From Pseudoduganella guangdongensis (lineage in GTDB: Bacteria; Pseudomonadota; Gammaproteobacteria; Burkholderiales; Burkholderiaceae_D), in NCBI RefSeq assembly GCF_009857475.1, contig NZ_WWCJ01000002.1, positions 186,001-250,000 of the forward strand: 64,000 nt of DNA, written 5' to 3'. The notes under the pieces are model-generated. The model was not told where the DNA came from and did not search any database. It saw only the letters and a list, made by a program, of their open reading frames with translations. Shown here one piece after another: positions 52,253 through 61,770 of the stretch (position 1 is the stretch's first letter; every line of letters starts with the position of its first letter). The translations under genes were made by a program, and so were the position numbers.

Positions 52253-55210
52253 ACGACGCAGATTTTGAGCTGAAATTGGCTCTCCAAACAGGAATCCCTG
52301 GCCAAAATCGCAACCTGCGGCCGTCAAAATCGTCAGTTGGTCTTCTGTTTCGATCTTTTCGGCAATGACTTTGATGCCAAGCTTGTGCGCCATGGCGACG
52401 ATGGCTTCGCAAAGTGCCTGATTTTCGGTAAAGCTGGTGTCCAGCTTGAGGTAATCGATCCTGAAACGCTTCAGGAAGTTCAGGGATGAGTAGCCGTGAC
52501 CAAAATCGTCCAGTGAAATCTGCATACTGGCGTCCCGGAGCGACTGGATTCGTTCGACTACGTCTCGGTTTGCTTCGAGCAGCAGGCTTTCGGTTACTTC
52601 GATGATGATGGAACGTGGTGGAAGTGCCTGTTCCCTGAGCAGCGCCAGCCAATGTTCAACGCCTACCGCTTCGTGCCGGAATTGCCAGGCCGATTTATTC
52701 ACGCAGACCTGGAAACCTTCGCCAAAGCTGGCTGCCTGGCTTGCCGCTTCCTGGAAAACCCACTCTCCGATCGATTCGATGACGCCGGTGTTTTCGGCGA
52801 CGCCGATAAATTCCGCCGGTTTGAGCAGGCCGCGTTGCGGGTGTTCCCAGCGGATCAGAGCTTCCGCCATTTCTATTTTGCCGCTTGCCAGGGTGCGGAT
52901 TGGTTGGAACAGCAGTCTTAATTCTTTATTTTTCAAGGCGTTACGCAACTCATTGCAAAGCTCGATGCGTAATTGGCTGGCCTCCTGCATGTAGGGAGCG
53001 TAGAAGTTGAAGCGGTTCCTGCCCTGCTGTTTGGCCAGGTACATGGCCTGGTCGGCGCATTTGCTGAGGGTTTCGGCATCGTTTGCGTCGTCCGGAAAGA
53101 GGGCTATGCCGATGCTGCCCGATATATCGGCGACTTCGTGTTTGAGCTGGAAGGATCTAACCAGGCTGTGAAGAATGTCCTGCACGATCCTGACGACGTC
53201 TCCAGTGTCTTTGAGTTCACTCAAGATGACGGTGAACTCATCTCCTCCAAGACGGGCCACGGTGTCTGTATTGCGAACGCATTGGAGTAGCCGCTCTGCT
53301 ACTTGTTTGAGCAGGATGTCGCCGAAGTCGTGGCCCAGTGTGTCGTTAATTGCTTTGAAGCCATCCAGATCGATAAAGATCAGCGCCATTGGTGCAATGT
53401 CACGGGCTGATTTTTTCATTTCCTGGTGCAGGCGGTCGTTGAACATGCGCCGGTTGGGCAGTCCGGTCAGGGTGTCGAAGTTTGCTTGTCTCCAGATCGT
53501 TTCTTCCGTGGCCTTCTTCTTGGTGATATCGCTGAATAGCGCTACGTGGCGCAGGGCATTCCCTTGGTCGTCGAATACGGTGTTGAAGCGTAGCGAAACC
53601 AGATAGTGGTCGCCGTTTTTATGCTTGTGCCAGATTTCACCTTCCCAGTAGCCGGTGTGGGTGATGGTCTGGCGCATGCGGCTGAAGAATTTAATGTCCT
53701 GCTGGCCGGAGGTCAGTTCATAGGCAAGGTGTCCGATTACTTCATCGGCTGGATAGCCGCTGATGTGGGAGAACGCGGCGTTGACCGACAGGATGCGGCC
53801 GTCAGCATCGGTCACCATCATGCCTTCGCTAGCGTTCTCGTACATGAGGGTAGCCAGTTTGCTTGATTCTTCAAGTTTTTTACGCCGGCTGATGTCCTCC
53901 GCCATGACGAACAAGCCAATGATGTTGCCGTTTTCGTTGCGATCAGGCACGTAAGTGATTGCGTCACAACATTCTTCGCCGTTGCGTTCGATGTAGCGTT
54001 CAAAGTGGACCATTTCACCGGCGAAGGCGCGTTCGAGCTTGGGCTTGGTTTCGGCATAAGTCGCTGGCGGCAGCACTTGCTGCAGGCTGTCGCCGCTACC
54101 GTAGATTTCAGTGAAACGGCGGTTTTTGAAGGTATAGGTCTCGTCGCGGTCGATATAGGCGATCACGATAGGTAAGTTATCGGCTATCAGGCGTAGGCGT
54201 TGTTCACTTTTAGCGAGCTTTTTTTCTGTTTCGGTGGAGGTGACGTAGAGGGCGTGGAAGCGGCGTTCCCTTTCTTCGGCAGCGGCGAAGGAATGCAGCG
54301 CATAGATCGTTGCGACGGCAATCAGCATGAAAATCAGGAATAGGGCGAGGCCGGCGATGATGAAATGCCTTTGCGAGATCAGGGCGAGGCCGACGTTGGA
54401 ACTGCCTACTGTCACCACCAAGGGGAGATTCGGTAGCTTGCGGTAGCTGGCAATGCGTGATTTGTTGTCAATCGGGCTGATGGAATCGACGGTTCCGGTA
54501 GGGGAAGCCTGCAGTGAGCGATAAACATTTGAGCTGCTCATACTTCGGTTAAAGGTTTGTTCGAAGTCCGGTGCGCGAGCAATGATTTTGCCGTTGGTGT
54601 GGAACAGGGTGATGACTACGTCGTCACTTAGGCGTGAGTTTTCAAAGGTTTCTGCGAGTGTGTGGGCGTCAATCGGTGCCACGATGACGCCAAGGAATTG
54701 GCCTTTAGCGTTTTCAACCCGCCTGCTCAGGAAGAACAGCCGGGAATTCGAGATGCGCCCACGGGTAGGTTCACCAACGTAAAGCGAGTCTCCAGGTGTG
54801 AGTTGTGCCTGGAAGTAATCGCGATCCAGATAGCTGATGCCTTTGATGGGAATGTCGCGTGAACTAGCGATCGCAAAACCGTTTGGGTCGATAAAGGTAA
54901 TCCAGAAACTGTTGCCAAAAGTGGCGCCTCGCGAGGAGAGCAGGGCATCGATGGTTTCCGGCGTGTAGGGGGCGACCTTAATGGCGTTGGCAAAGCCTAG
55001 TAAAGCAATGTCGGATAGCTGGATTGTGCTGAGAACATGGGCTTCGATGGCCCGAGTGTAGTGCTGGGTTTGCTGGCGGATTGCCTGTTCGCGATCGCGA
55101 GCCGACGAAAATAGCTGCCACGCGACGACTGCCGTGGCGAGCAGCGCGAGCATGGACATGGTGATGAGCAATCGCCGACGAAAGCGTTGATAGGCTTCGG
55201 TGGTCGACAA
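52238..55210 (-). CDS. Cache-PAS-PAS-GGDEF-EAL membrane c-di-GMP enzyme
   Basis: A 990-residue protein with a TTG start preceded by GGAG. TM1 is at about 14-34, a periplasmic dCache domain runs to about 270, and TM2 follows ('HFIIAGLALFLIFMLIAVA'). Two PAS domains (about 330-570) precede GGDEF ('VARLGGDEFTVILSE') and EAL ('EALIRWEHP', 'LDDFGHGYSSLNF', 'VIAEKIETEDQL', 'DFGQGFLFGEP'). Both catalytic motifs look intact, so it may make and break c-di-GMP according to an extracellular ligand and a PAS signal. Two copies of a 170-bp repeat flank it. Confidence 0.94.
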   Translation of the reverse strand: MSTTEAYQRFRRRLLITMSMLALLATAVVAWQLFSSARDREQAIRQQTQHYTRAIEAHVLSTIQLSDIALLGFANAIKVAPYTPETIDALLSSRGATFGNSFWITFIDPNGFAIASSRDIPIKGISYLDRDYFQAQLTPGDSLYVGEPTRGRISNSRLFFLSRRVENAKGQFLGVIVAPIDAHTLAETFENSRLSDDVVITLFHTNGKIIARAPDFEQTFNRSMSSSNVYRSLQASPTGTVDSISPIDNKSRIASYRKLPNLPLVVTVGSSNVGLALISQRHFIIAGLALFLIFMLIAVATIYALHSFAAAEERERRFHALYVTSTETEKKLAKSEQRLRLIADNLPIVIAYIDRDETYTFKNRRFTEIYGSGDSLQQVLPPATYAETKPKLERAFAGEMVHFERYIERNGEECCDAITYVPDRNENGNIIGLFVMAEDISRRKKLEESSKLATLMYENASEGMMVTDADGRILSVNAAFSHISGYPADEVIGHLAYELTSGQQDIKFFSRMRQTITHTGYWEGEIWHKHKNGDHYLVSLRFNTVFDDQGNALRHVALFSDITKKKATEETIWRQANFDTLTGLPNRRMFNDRLHQEMKKSARDIAPMALIFIDLDGFKAINDTLGHDFGDILLKQVAERLLQCVRNTDTVARLGGDEFTVILSELKDTGDVVRIVQDILHSLVRSFQLKHEVADISGSIGIALFPDDANDAETLSKCADQAMYLAKQQGRNRFNFYAPYMQEASQLRIELCNELRNALKNKELRLLFQPIRTLASGKIEMAEALIRWEHPQRGLLKPAEFIGVAENTGVIESIGEWVFQEAASQAASFGEGFQVCVNKSAWQFRHEAVGVEHWLALLREQALPPRSIIIEVTESLLLEANRDVVERIQSLRDASMQISLDDFGHGYSSLNFLKRFRIDYLKLDTSFTENQALCEAIVAMAHKLGIKVIAEKIETEDQLTILTAAGCDFGQGFLFGEPISAQNLRRLLIT

Positions 55211-55527
55211 GAGGTTCTCCAGCTAGGTTGCATGAAACAACTCGCTTGTTCAGTATAGTTGATCGCGTCCGATAGTTTTGTTTACGTTAGATTAGTGTGT
55301 ATACAAAATAGTAGTGATTGTTAACAACCTTCACTTTCTGTGGATAAGTCCACCTTGCGGAAAAAAATCAGGGGTTTACGGGCTGTATAAGGCGGCGAGT
55401 AAACCTTGTGTGAGCCCTTAACTGTTTTGGGACAATTTTCGGGCTTTTGTCGGAAGTTCGGTTTACTCACAATCGGTGCCTGTGGATATTCATAGCGTTA
55501 TCCACAGCCGTAGAGGGGGGGTGAAAA
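55211..55527. other. Intergenic region holding repeat copy B
   Basis: No gene is seen in these 317 bases. They contain the 170-bp repeat copy B (55338-55507), two perfect DnaA-box 9-mers in it, and the G-rich leader of the nitronate monooxygenase gene. Confidence 0.6.
55338..55507. repeat. 170-bp direct repeat, copy B
   Basis: Begins CTGTGGATAA and ends TTATCCACAG, perfect inverted termini. TGTGGATAA lies at 55339-55347 and TTATCCACA at 55498-55506. The internal blocks match copy A at the same offsets, while the central 70 bases are diverged. It lies just before the nitronate monooxygenase start, in the likely promoter region of the seven-gene operon. Confidence 0.65.
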
Positions 55528-56565
55528 ATGGGTTTTGAGGCGATTTTTCCCGTTCCGATCATCCAGGGACCGATGGCTGGAGGCGCCAATACGCCTGCCA
55601 TGGTCGCTGCCGTTTCGAATGCCGGTGGGTTGGGTTCGTTTGGCGCATCGATGCTCTCTTTGGACACAATTCGCGCCCAGGTTGCCGAAACCCGTCGGCT
55701 GACTTCGCGTCCTTTCATGTTGAATTTCTTCGTGCAGGGCGTGCCGACGCCGTTGCCGCAGGAAGTAGATCGAGGCGTGGATTTGCTGCGCCCGGTCTGG
55801 AGTTCGTTAGGCTGGTCAGGACTGCCGATGCCGGCAAAATGGTGCGAGGATTTCGCTGCGCAGTTCGAGCTTTTGCTTGAATTGAAGCCTGCGGTGGCGA
55901 GTTTTACCTTCGATATCCTTTCTGCCGCGCAGGTAAAGCGTCTGCATGATGCGGGTATTTTCGTGATCGGAACCGTGACGACGGTGGACGAGGCACTTGC
56001 CTGGCAGGCCGCCGGGGCGGATGCGCTTGTCGCTTCAGGCGTGGAGTCGGGCGGCCATCGCGGGACCTTTATCGGCGCGCAATCAGCGGCGACGCTGGAA
56101 GCGATTCCCTTGCTGGCGGCGGTGGTGGACGCGGTGCGGATGCCCGTGATCTCCGCCGGTAACGTCATGACGGGGGCGGACATTCGAGAACGGCTGGCGC
56201 TGGGCGCGGCGGCGGTGCAAATGGGGACGGCGTTCCTGGTGACAGACGAATCAGGCGTGCCGGCGGTGTACAAGGAGCGCTTGCTGGCGGCGCAAGGCAA
56301 TCCTACCCGCCTGACCCGCGCTATTTCCGGACGCCTGGCGCGCGGCATCGAGAATCGTTTTATGCAGCAGATGGCAGCGGTGGAGGCCGAGGTGCCGGCT
56401 TATCCCGTGCAAAACGCTTTGACCGGCAGCATTCGCGCCGAAGCGGCCAAACGCGGCGATCCAGAATTGCTGTCGCTATGGGCGGGAACCGGGGTCGCGC
56501 GGGCGCGGGCCATGCCGACGGCAAAACTGATGGAAGTACTGATCGCTGAAATCAACCAAACCTGA
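55528..56565 (+). CDS. Nitronate monooxygenase (NAD(P)H:FMN-binding, NMO type)
   Basis: A 345-residue FMN-dependent TIM-barrel enzyme of the 2-nitropropane dioxygenase/NMO family. The N-terminal 'PIIQGPMAGGANTPAMVAAV' and 'AGGLGSFGASMLSLDTIRA' motifs, 'SGVESGGHRGTFIG' with the catalytic His region and 'PVISAGNVMTGADIRERLAL' are typical. Such enzymes oxidise propionate-3-nitronate and alkyl nitronates. Its gene opens an operon with a GMC oxidoreductase (13-bp gap) and a Liv-type transporter. A G-rich leader precedes the ATG. Confidence 0.9.
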   Translation: MGFEAIFPVPIIQGPMAGGANTPAMVAAVSNAGGLGSFGASMLSLDTIRAQVAETRRLTSRPFMLNFFVQGVPTPLPQEVDRGVDLLRPVWSSLGWSGLPMPAKWCEDFAAQFELLLELKPAVASFTFDILSAAQVKRLHDAGIFVIGTVTTVDEALAWQAAGADALVASGVESGGHRGTFIGAQSAATLEAIPLLAAVVDAVRMPVISAGNVMTGADIRERLALGAAAVQMGTAFLVTDESGVPAVYKERLLAAQGNPTRLTRAISGRLARGIENRFMQQMAAVEAEVPAYPVQNALTGSIRAEAAKRGDPELLSLWAGTGVARARAMPTAKLMEVLIAEINQT

Positions 56566-56577
56566 CGCGGAGAACAC

Positions 56578-58179
56578 TTGGAATCTGCAGGCCAGTTTGA
56601 CTACATCATTGTCGGTGCCGGGACTGCGGGCTGCGTGCTCGCCAACCGCCTGACGCAAAATTCAAAAACCGAGGTACTGCTGATCGAAGCTGGAGGAAAG
56701 GACGATTACGCCTGGATCCATATTCCCGTTGGCTACCTCCACTGCATCAATAATCCGCGCACGGACTGGATGTTCCGCACCGAAGCGGAAGCGGGCCTTG
56801 GCGGCCGCAGCCTGATTTACCCGCGCGGTAAAGTCCTGGGCGGCAGTTCGTCGATCAACGGCATGATTTATATGCGCGGGCAAGCCGGCGACTATGACCA
56901 TTGGGCCGAGTTGTGCGGCGATGCGCGCTGGCGCTGGTCGGAAGTCCTGCCCTTGTTCCGCAAGAGCGAAGACCATCACGGCGGGGCGTCCGATTTCCAC
57001 GGCGCGGGCGGTGAATGGCGTGTCGAGAAGCAGCGCCTGCGCTGGGATATCCTCGATGCTTTCCGCGATGCTGCCGAGCAGGCGGGTATTCCCAAGGTCG
57101 ATGATTTCAACCGTGGCGACAACTCAGGCTGCGCGTATTTCGAAGTGAATCAAAGGCGCGGCATTCGCTGGAGCACGGCCAAGGCTTTCCTGCGCAAGGC
57201 GGCGCAGCGCCCTAACCTGACGCTGATGACCGGCTGCCACGTGGAGAAGCTGGTGCTGGAAGAGGGCGTTTGCAAAGGCGTGGTGTTCACCGGCGGCGGC
57301 ACGCGCTGGAGCGCCGAGGCGCGCGAAACGCTGTTGGCCGCGGGCGCTATCGGCACGCCGCAGATCCTGCAGTTGTCAGGCATTGGTCCGGCCGACGTGC
57401 TGGCCAACGCCGGCGTGCGGCCGGTGCTGGATTTGCCGGGCGTAGGCGGCAACCTGCAAGACCACCTGCAACTGCGCATGGTGTTCCAGGTGGAGGGCGC
57501 GCGCACCCTGAACACGCTGGCGCGCAGCTGGTTCGGCAAGGCGCGCATCGGCCTTGAGTATGCGTTGTTCCAAAGCGGGCCGATGTCGATGGCGCCGTCG
57601 CAACTGGGCGCTTTCGCGCACTCCGGACCGGAGCAGGCCAGGCCCAACCTGGAATACCACGTGCAACCGCTGTCGCTGGAACGATTTGGCGAACCGCTGC
57701 ATGACTTCCCTGCTTTCACGGCCAGCGTCTGCAACCTGCGCCCGACCTCGCGCGGCCATGTGCGCATCGCCAGCGCCGACTCCTACGCGCCGCCGAAAAT
57801 CACGCCGATGTACCTGAGCACGGACGAGGACCGCCGCGTGGCGGCAGCCGCGCTGAACCTCACGCGCAAGATCGTGGCGGCGCCGGCGTTGGCCAAATAC
57901 AGGCCGCAGGAATGCAGACCCGGTGTGCATTTTCGCACTGACGAGGAGCTGGCCGAGGCGGCCGGCGCCATTGGCACCACGATTTTCCATCCGGTCGGCA
58001 CCTGCAAAATGGGCCGCGCCGACGACGTTTCGGCCGTGGTTGACAGCGAGTTGCGGGTACGTGGCGTACGCGGCCTGCGCATTGCCGACGCTTCGGTGAT
58101 GCCGACTATCACATCCGGTAACACGAATTCCCCGGTGATCATGATTGCGGAAAAGGCAGCACTTTTGTGTATGATCTAG
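56578..58179 (+). CDS. GMC-family FAD oxidoreductase (choline dehydrogenase-like)
   Basis: A 533-residue flavoprotein with TTG start and GGAG 6 bases before it. The FAD motif is 'YIIVGAGTAGCVLANRL', followed by 'LIEAGGKDDY' and 'GKVLGGSSSINGMIYMRG'. The C-terminal catalytic region has 'IFHPVGTCKMG' (His) and 'TSGNTNSPVIMIAEKAALL' (second active site residue Asn). It oxidises an alcohol or similar group; the substrate is unknown. It lies between the NMO and transporter genes, so the substrate is probably what the transporter imports or a derivative. Confidence 0.93.
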   Translation: MESAGQFDYIIVGAGTAGCVLANRLTQNSKTEVLLIEAGGKDDYAWIHIPVGYLHCINNPRTDWMFRTEAEAGLGGRSLIYPRGKVLGGSSSINGMIYMRGQAGDYDHWAELCGDARWRWSEVLPLFRKSEDHHGGASDFHGAGGEWRVEKQRLRWDILDAFRDAAEQAGIPKVDDFNRGDNSGCAYFEVNQRRGIRWSTAKAFLRKAAQRPNLTLMTGCHVEKLVLEEGVCKGVVFTGGGTRWSAEARETLLAAGAIGTPQILQLSGIGPADVLANAGVRPVLDLPGVGGNLQDHLQLRMVFQVEGARTLNTLARSWFGKARIGLEYALFQSGPMSMAPSQLGAFAHSGPEQARPNLEYHVQPLSLERFGEPLHDFPAFTASVCNLRPTSRGHVRIASADSYAPPKITPMYLSTDEDRRVAAAALNLTRKIVAAPALAKYRPQECRPGVHFRTDEELAEAAGAIGTTIFHPVGTCKMGRADDVSAVVDSELRVRGVRGLRIADASVMPTITSGNTNSPVIMIAEKAALLCMI

Positions 58180-58197
58180 CAAAACCGGGGAGACGCA

Positions 58198-58959
58198 ATG
58201 TCCGACTTCATCTTGGAAACAAAGAGTTTGACCAAGGAGTTCAAGGGATTCACCGCTGTCGCCAATGTGGACTTGAAAGTCCAGCGCGGGCATATCCACG
58301 CCCTGATCGGCCCCAACGGCGCCGGTAAAACCACCTGCTTCAACCTGCTCACCAAATTCCTGGTGCCGACCTCGGGCCAGATCCTGTTCAACGGCAAGGA
58401 CATCACCGCGCACAAGCCGGCGCAGATAGCGCGCTTGGGGGTGATCCGCTCCTTCCAGATATCGGCGGTGTTTCCGCACCTGACGGTGCTGGAGAACGTG
58501 CGCATCGGCCTGCAGCGCAAGCTGGGCACCACCTTCCACTTCTGGCGCAGCGAACGCACGCTGGACCAGTTGAACGGGCGTGCGATGGAGCTGTTGGCGG
58601 AGGTCGACCTGGCCTCGTTCGCCGATACTGTGACGGTCGACATGCCTTATGGCCGCAAGCGCGCGCTGGAAATTGCCACCACGCTGGCCATGGAACCGGA
58701 GCTGATGCTGCTCGATGAGCCGACCCAGGGCATGGGCCACGAGGATGTGCACCGCGTGACGGAGCTGATCAGAAAGGTGTCCGCCGGCCGCACCATCCTG
58801 ATGGTGGAGCACAATATGAACGTGGTGTCCGGCATCAGCGACCGCATCTCGGTACTGCAGCGTGGCGCCATGCTGGCGGAAGGGCCGTATGCGGAGGTGT
58901 CGAAGAACCCGCTGGTGATGGAAGCCTATATGGGAACGGAAGCCGGGGTGGGCGCATGA
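58198..58959 (+). CDS. livG: Branched-chain amino acid-type ABC transporter ATPase 1 (LivG-like)
   Basis: A 253-residue ATPase with Walker A 'GPNGAGKTTCFNLLTK', a signature loop modified to 'MPYGRKRALEIATTLA', Walker B 'LMLLDEPTQGM' and switch His in 'LMVEHNMNVV'. The long insert before the signature is typical of LivG. It is the first transporter gene of the operon; the order LivG-LivF-LivK-LivH-LivM differs from E. coli. The symbol is by family; the substrate may not be an amino acid. Confidence 0.93.
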   Translation: MSDFILETKSLTKEFKGFTAVANVDLKVQRGHIHALIGPNGAGKTTCFNLLTKFLVPTSGQILFNGKDITAHKPAQIARLGVIRSFQISAVFPHLTVLENVRIGLQRKLGTTFHFWRSERTLDQLNGRAMELLAEVDLASFADTVTVDMPYGRKRALEIATTLAMEPELMLLDEPTQGMGHEDVHRVTELIRKVSAGRTILMVEHNMNVVSGISDRISVLQRGAMLAEGPYAEVSKNPLVMEAYMGTEAGVGA

Positions 58960-59660
58960 GCGCCGCGCTGGAAATCAGCCAGCTGCAGGCCTGGTATGGC
59001 GAATCGCACATCCTGCACGACGTGAACCTGACCGTGAATCCGGGCGAGGTGGTGACGCTGCTGGGCCGCAATGGCGCCGGCCGCACTACTACGCTGCGCG
59101 CCATCATGGGCCTGACCGGCGCGCGCAAAGGCTCCATCCGCATCAACGGCCAGGAAGCGATTGGTTTGCCTACGCACAAAGTGGCCCACCTCGGGGTTGG
59201 TTACTGTCCGGAGGAGCGCGGCATTTTCGCCTCGCTTTCGGCGGAAGAAAACCTTCTGCTCCCGCCAGCCCTGAAAGCGGGGCAGGGCATGTCGGTCGAA
59301 GAAATCTACGAGATGTTCCCCAACCTGGCGGAACGCCGCAGCAGCCCGGGCACGCGCCTGTCGGGCGGCGAGCAGCAGATGCTGGCGGTGGCGCGCATCT
59401 TGCGCACGGGGGCGCGCCTGCTGCTGCTCGATGAGATTTCCGAGGGGCTGGCACCGGTCATTGTGCAAGGACTGGCGCGCATGATCCGCACGCTGAAAGC
59501 GAAGGGCTACACCATTGTCATGGTCGAGCAGAATTTCCGTTTCGCCGCGCCGCTGGCGGACCGGTTTTACGTCATGGAACACGGAAGGATAGTTGAGAGT
59601 TTTGCGTCATCGGAACTGGAAGCCCGCATGCCGGTGTTGACCGAGCTGCTGGGCGTTTAA
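58956..59660 (+). CDS. livF: Branched-chain amino acid-type ABC transporter ATPase 2 (LivF-like)
   Basis: A 234-residue ATPase overlapping livG by 4 bases (ATGA). The fold and 'LSGGEQQMLAVARIL' signature, Walker B 'LLLLDEISEGLAP' and switch 'MVEQNFRFA' are normal. The Walker A is unusual: 'LLGRNGAGRTTTLRAIMGL', with Arg where Lys is expected (codon CGC). The Lys binds the ATP phosphates, so this site may be weakened; the partner LivG has the normal Lys. The Liv complex would then be functionally asymmetric. Confidence 0.92.
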   Translation: MSAALEISQLQAWYGESHILHDVNLTVNPGEVVTLLGRNGAGRTTTLRAIMGLTGARKGSIRINGQEAIGLPTHKVAHLGVGYCPEERGIFASLSAEENLLLPPALKAGQGMSVEEIYEMFPNLAERRSSPGTRLSGGEQQMLAVARILRTGARLLLLDEISEGLAPVIVQGLARMIRTLKAKGYTIVMVEQNFRFAAPLADRFYVMEHGRIVESFASSELEARMPVLTELLGV

Positions 59661-59686
59661 ACCCACATACTGAAAACGGAGACAAC

Positions 59687-60880
59687 ATGAAACGCAAAGT
59701 CATCGCCCTTGCAGCAGCATGTACCGCCTTTGGCGCGCAGGCCCAGATTTCGGGCGACACCATCAAAATCGGCTTCATCACCGACATGTCCGGCGTCTAC
59801 TCCGATATCGATGGCCAGGGCGGCGCGGAAGCAATCCGCATGGCGATTGCCGACGCGGGCGGCACCATCGCCGGCAAGAAGATCGAATTTGTGTTTGCCG
59901 ACCACCAGAACAAGGCCGATATCGCCGCCTCCAAAGCGCGCGAATGGTTCGACCAGCAGGGCGTGGACATGCTGGTGGGCGGTACCAACTCCGGCGCCAA
60001 CCTGGCCATGGCCAAGATCGCAGCGGACAAGAAGAAGATCTTCATGGTGGTCGGCGCCGGCTCCTCGCGCCTGACCAACGAAGAATGCACGCCCTACACC
60101 GTGCACTACGCCTACGACACCGTGGCGCTGGCGCGCGGCACCGGCAGCACCATTGTCAAGCAGGGCGGCAAGAGCTGGTACTTCCTGACCGCCGATTACG
60201 CCTTCGGCCACTCGCTGGAAAAGGACACCTCGGAAGTGGTGACCAAGGCCGGCGGCAAAGTGACCGGCACGGTGCGCCACCCCTTCCCCGGCACCGACTT
60301 TTCGTCCTTCCTGATGCAGGCTTCGTCCTCCGGCTCGCAGGTGCTGGGCCTGGCCAATGCGGGCGGCGACTTTATCAACTCGGTGAAGGCCGCCAATGAA
60401 TTCGGCGTCGCCAAGAAGATGAAGATGGCCGGCCTGCTGGTGTTCATCAACGACATCCATTCGCTCGGCCTGAACGCCACCGCCGGCATGTACCTGACCG
60501 ACGGCTGGTACTGGGACATGAACGAGCAGACCCGCGCCTGGTCCAAGCGCTACTTCGCCAAGATGAAGAAGGAGCCCTCGATGCTGCAGGCCGGCGACTA
60601 CTCCGCTGCGCTGCAGTACCTGAACGCCGTCAAGGCCGTCGGCACCGACGACTCGGACAAGGTGATGGCCAAGCTCAAGTCCACCACCATCAAGGACGTC
60701 TTCACCAGCAACGGCGTGATCCGCCCGGACGGCCGCATGGTGCACGATATGTACCTGATGGAGGTGAAGAAGCAGTCGGAATCCAAGTACCCATGGGATT
60801 ACTACAAGATCGTGGCCACGATCCCGGGCGACCAGGCCTATATGTCCAAGGCCGAATCCAAGTGCGCCCTGTGGAAGTAG
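59687..60880 (+). CDS. livK: Periplasmic amide/amino acid-binding protein (LivK-like)
   Basis: A 397-residue protein with signal peptide 'MKRKVIALAAACTAFGAQA', then the Peripla_BP_6 fold: 'IKIGFITDMSGVYSDIDGQG', 'QGVDMLVGGTNSGANLAMA' and 'DGRMVHDMYLMEVKKQSES'. It is the ligand-binding subunit of the LivGFHM-type importer; ligand specificity (branched-chain amino acid, amide, or another small acid) cannot be judged. GGAG precedes the start. Confidence 0.92.
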   Translation: MKRKVIALAAACTAFGAQAQISGDTIKIGFITDMSGVYSDIDGQGGAEAIRMAIADAGGTIAGKKIEFVFADHQNKADIAASKAREWFDQQGVDMLVGGTNSGANLAMAKIAADKKKIFMVVGAGSSRLTNEECTPYTVHYAYDTVALARGTGSTIVKQGGKSWYFLTADYAFGHSLEKDTSEVVTKAGGKVTGTVRHPFPGTDFSSFLMQASSSGSQVLGLANAGGDFINSVKAANEFGVAKKMKMAGLLVFINDIHSLGLNATAGMYLTDGWYWDMNEQTRAWSKRYFAKMKKEPSMLQAGDYSAALQYLNAVKAVGTDDSDKVMAKLKSTTIKDVFTSNGVIRPDGRMVHDMYLMEVKKQSESKYPWDYYKIVATIPGDQAYMSKAESKCALWK

Positions 60881-60885
60881 CCTAG

Positions 60886-61770
60886 ATGGAGATCTTCGGC
60901 CGCCCGCTACCGATGATGATGTCCCAGCTCCTGCTGGGGCTCGTCAACGGCTCCTTCTACGCCATGCTGTCGCTCGGCCTGGCCGTGATCTTCGGCCTGC
61001 TGAACGTGATCAACTTTGCCCACGGCGCCCTGTACATGATGGGCGCCTTCCTGGCGTGGATCGGCATGACTTACTTCGGCATGAGCTACTGGAGCATGCT
61101 GGTGCTGGCGCCGCTGATCGTGGGGATTCTGGGCGTGGTGATCGAACGCACCATGCTGCGCTGGCTGTACCAGCTGGACCATCTTTACGGCCTGCTGCTG
61201 ACCTTTGGCCTGACCCTGCTGATCGAAGGCGCTTTCCGCTCGTTTTACGGGGTCTCTGGGCAGCCGTTTGAAACGCCTGAGGCCCTGCAGGGGGCGACCG
61301 ACCTCGGCTTCATGGTGATGCCGAATTACCGCGCCTGGGTGGTGGTGGCTTCGCTGACGGTTTGCCTGGCCACCTGGTTCGTGATCGAAAAGACCAAACT
61401 GGGCGCCTACCTGCGTGCCGGCACCGAGAATCCCAAGCTGGTGGAAGCGTTCGGCATCAACGTCCCGCTGATGGTCACCCTGACCTATGGCTTTGGCGTC
61501 GCTTTGGCGGGCTTTGCAGGGGTGCTGGCGGCTCCTATTCAGCAAGTGACACCCCTGATGGGGTCGAACCTGATTATCGTCGTATTCGCCGTTGTAGTGA
61601 TCGGCGGCATGGGTTCGATCATGGGCTCGATCGTCACCGGCCTTGGGTTGGGCGTGATCGAGGGCCTGACCAAGGTGTTCTATCCCGAGTTTGCCAACAC
61701 CGTCGTATTTTTGGTGATGGTCATCATCCTTTTGCTGCGCCCCGCCGGCCTGTTCGGCAAGGAACGATAA
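60886..61770 (+). CDS. livH: Branched-chain amino acid-type ABC permease 1 (LivH-like)
   Basis: A 294-residue permease with about eight membrane helices. The N-terminal 'MMSQLLLGLVNGSFYAMLSL' and 'GLLNVINFAHGALYMMGAF', and the cytoplasmic EAA-like 'NPKLVEAFGINVPLMVTLTY', match LivH. It starts 5 bases after livK and ends 1 base before livM, so the operon is tightly packed. Confidence 0.94.
   Translation: MEIFGRPLPMMMSQLLLGLVNGSFYAMLSLGLAVIFGLLNVINFAHGALYMMGAFLAWIGMTYFGMSYWSMLVLAPLIVGILGVVIERTMLRWLYQLDHLYGLLLTFGLTLLIEGAFRSFYGVSGQPFETPEALQGATDLGFMVMPNYRAWVVVASLTVCLATWFVIEKTKLGAYLRAGTENPKLVEAFGINVPLMVTLTYGFGVALAGFAGVLAAPIQQVTPLMGSNLIIVVFAVVVIGGMGSIMGSIVTGLGLGVIEGLTKVFYPEFANTVVFLVMVIILLLRPAGLFGKER

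Noticed and set aside
57376-58812. 478-codon minus-strand frame across the GMC and livG genes
   Set aside because: Antisense to two well-supported genes and without motifs.
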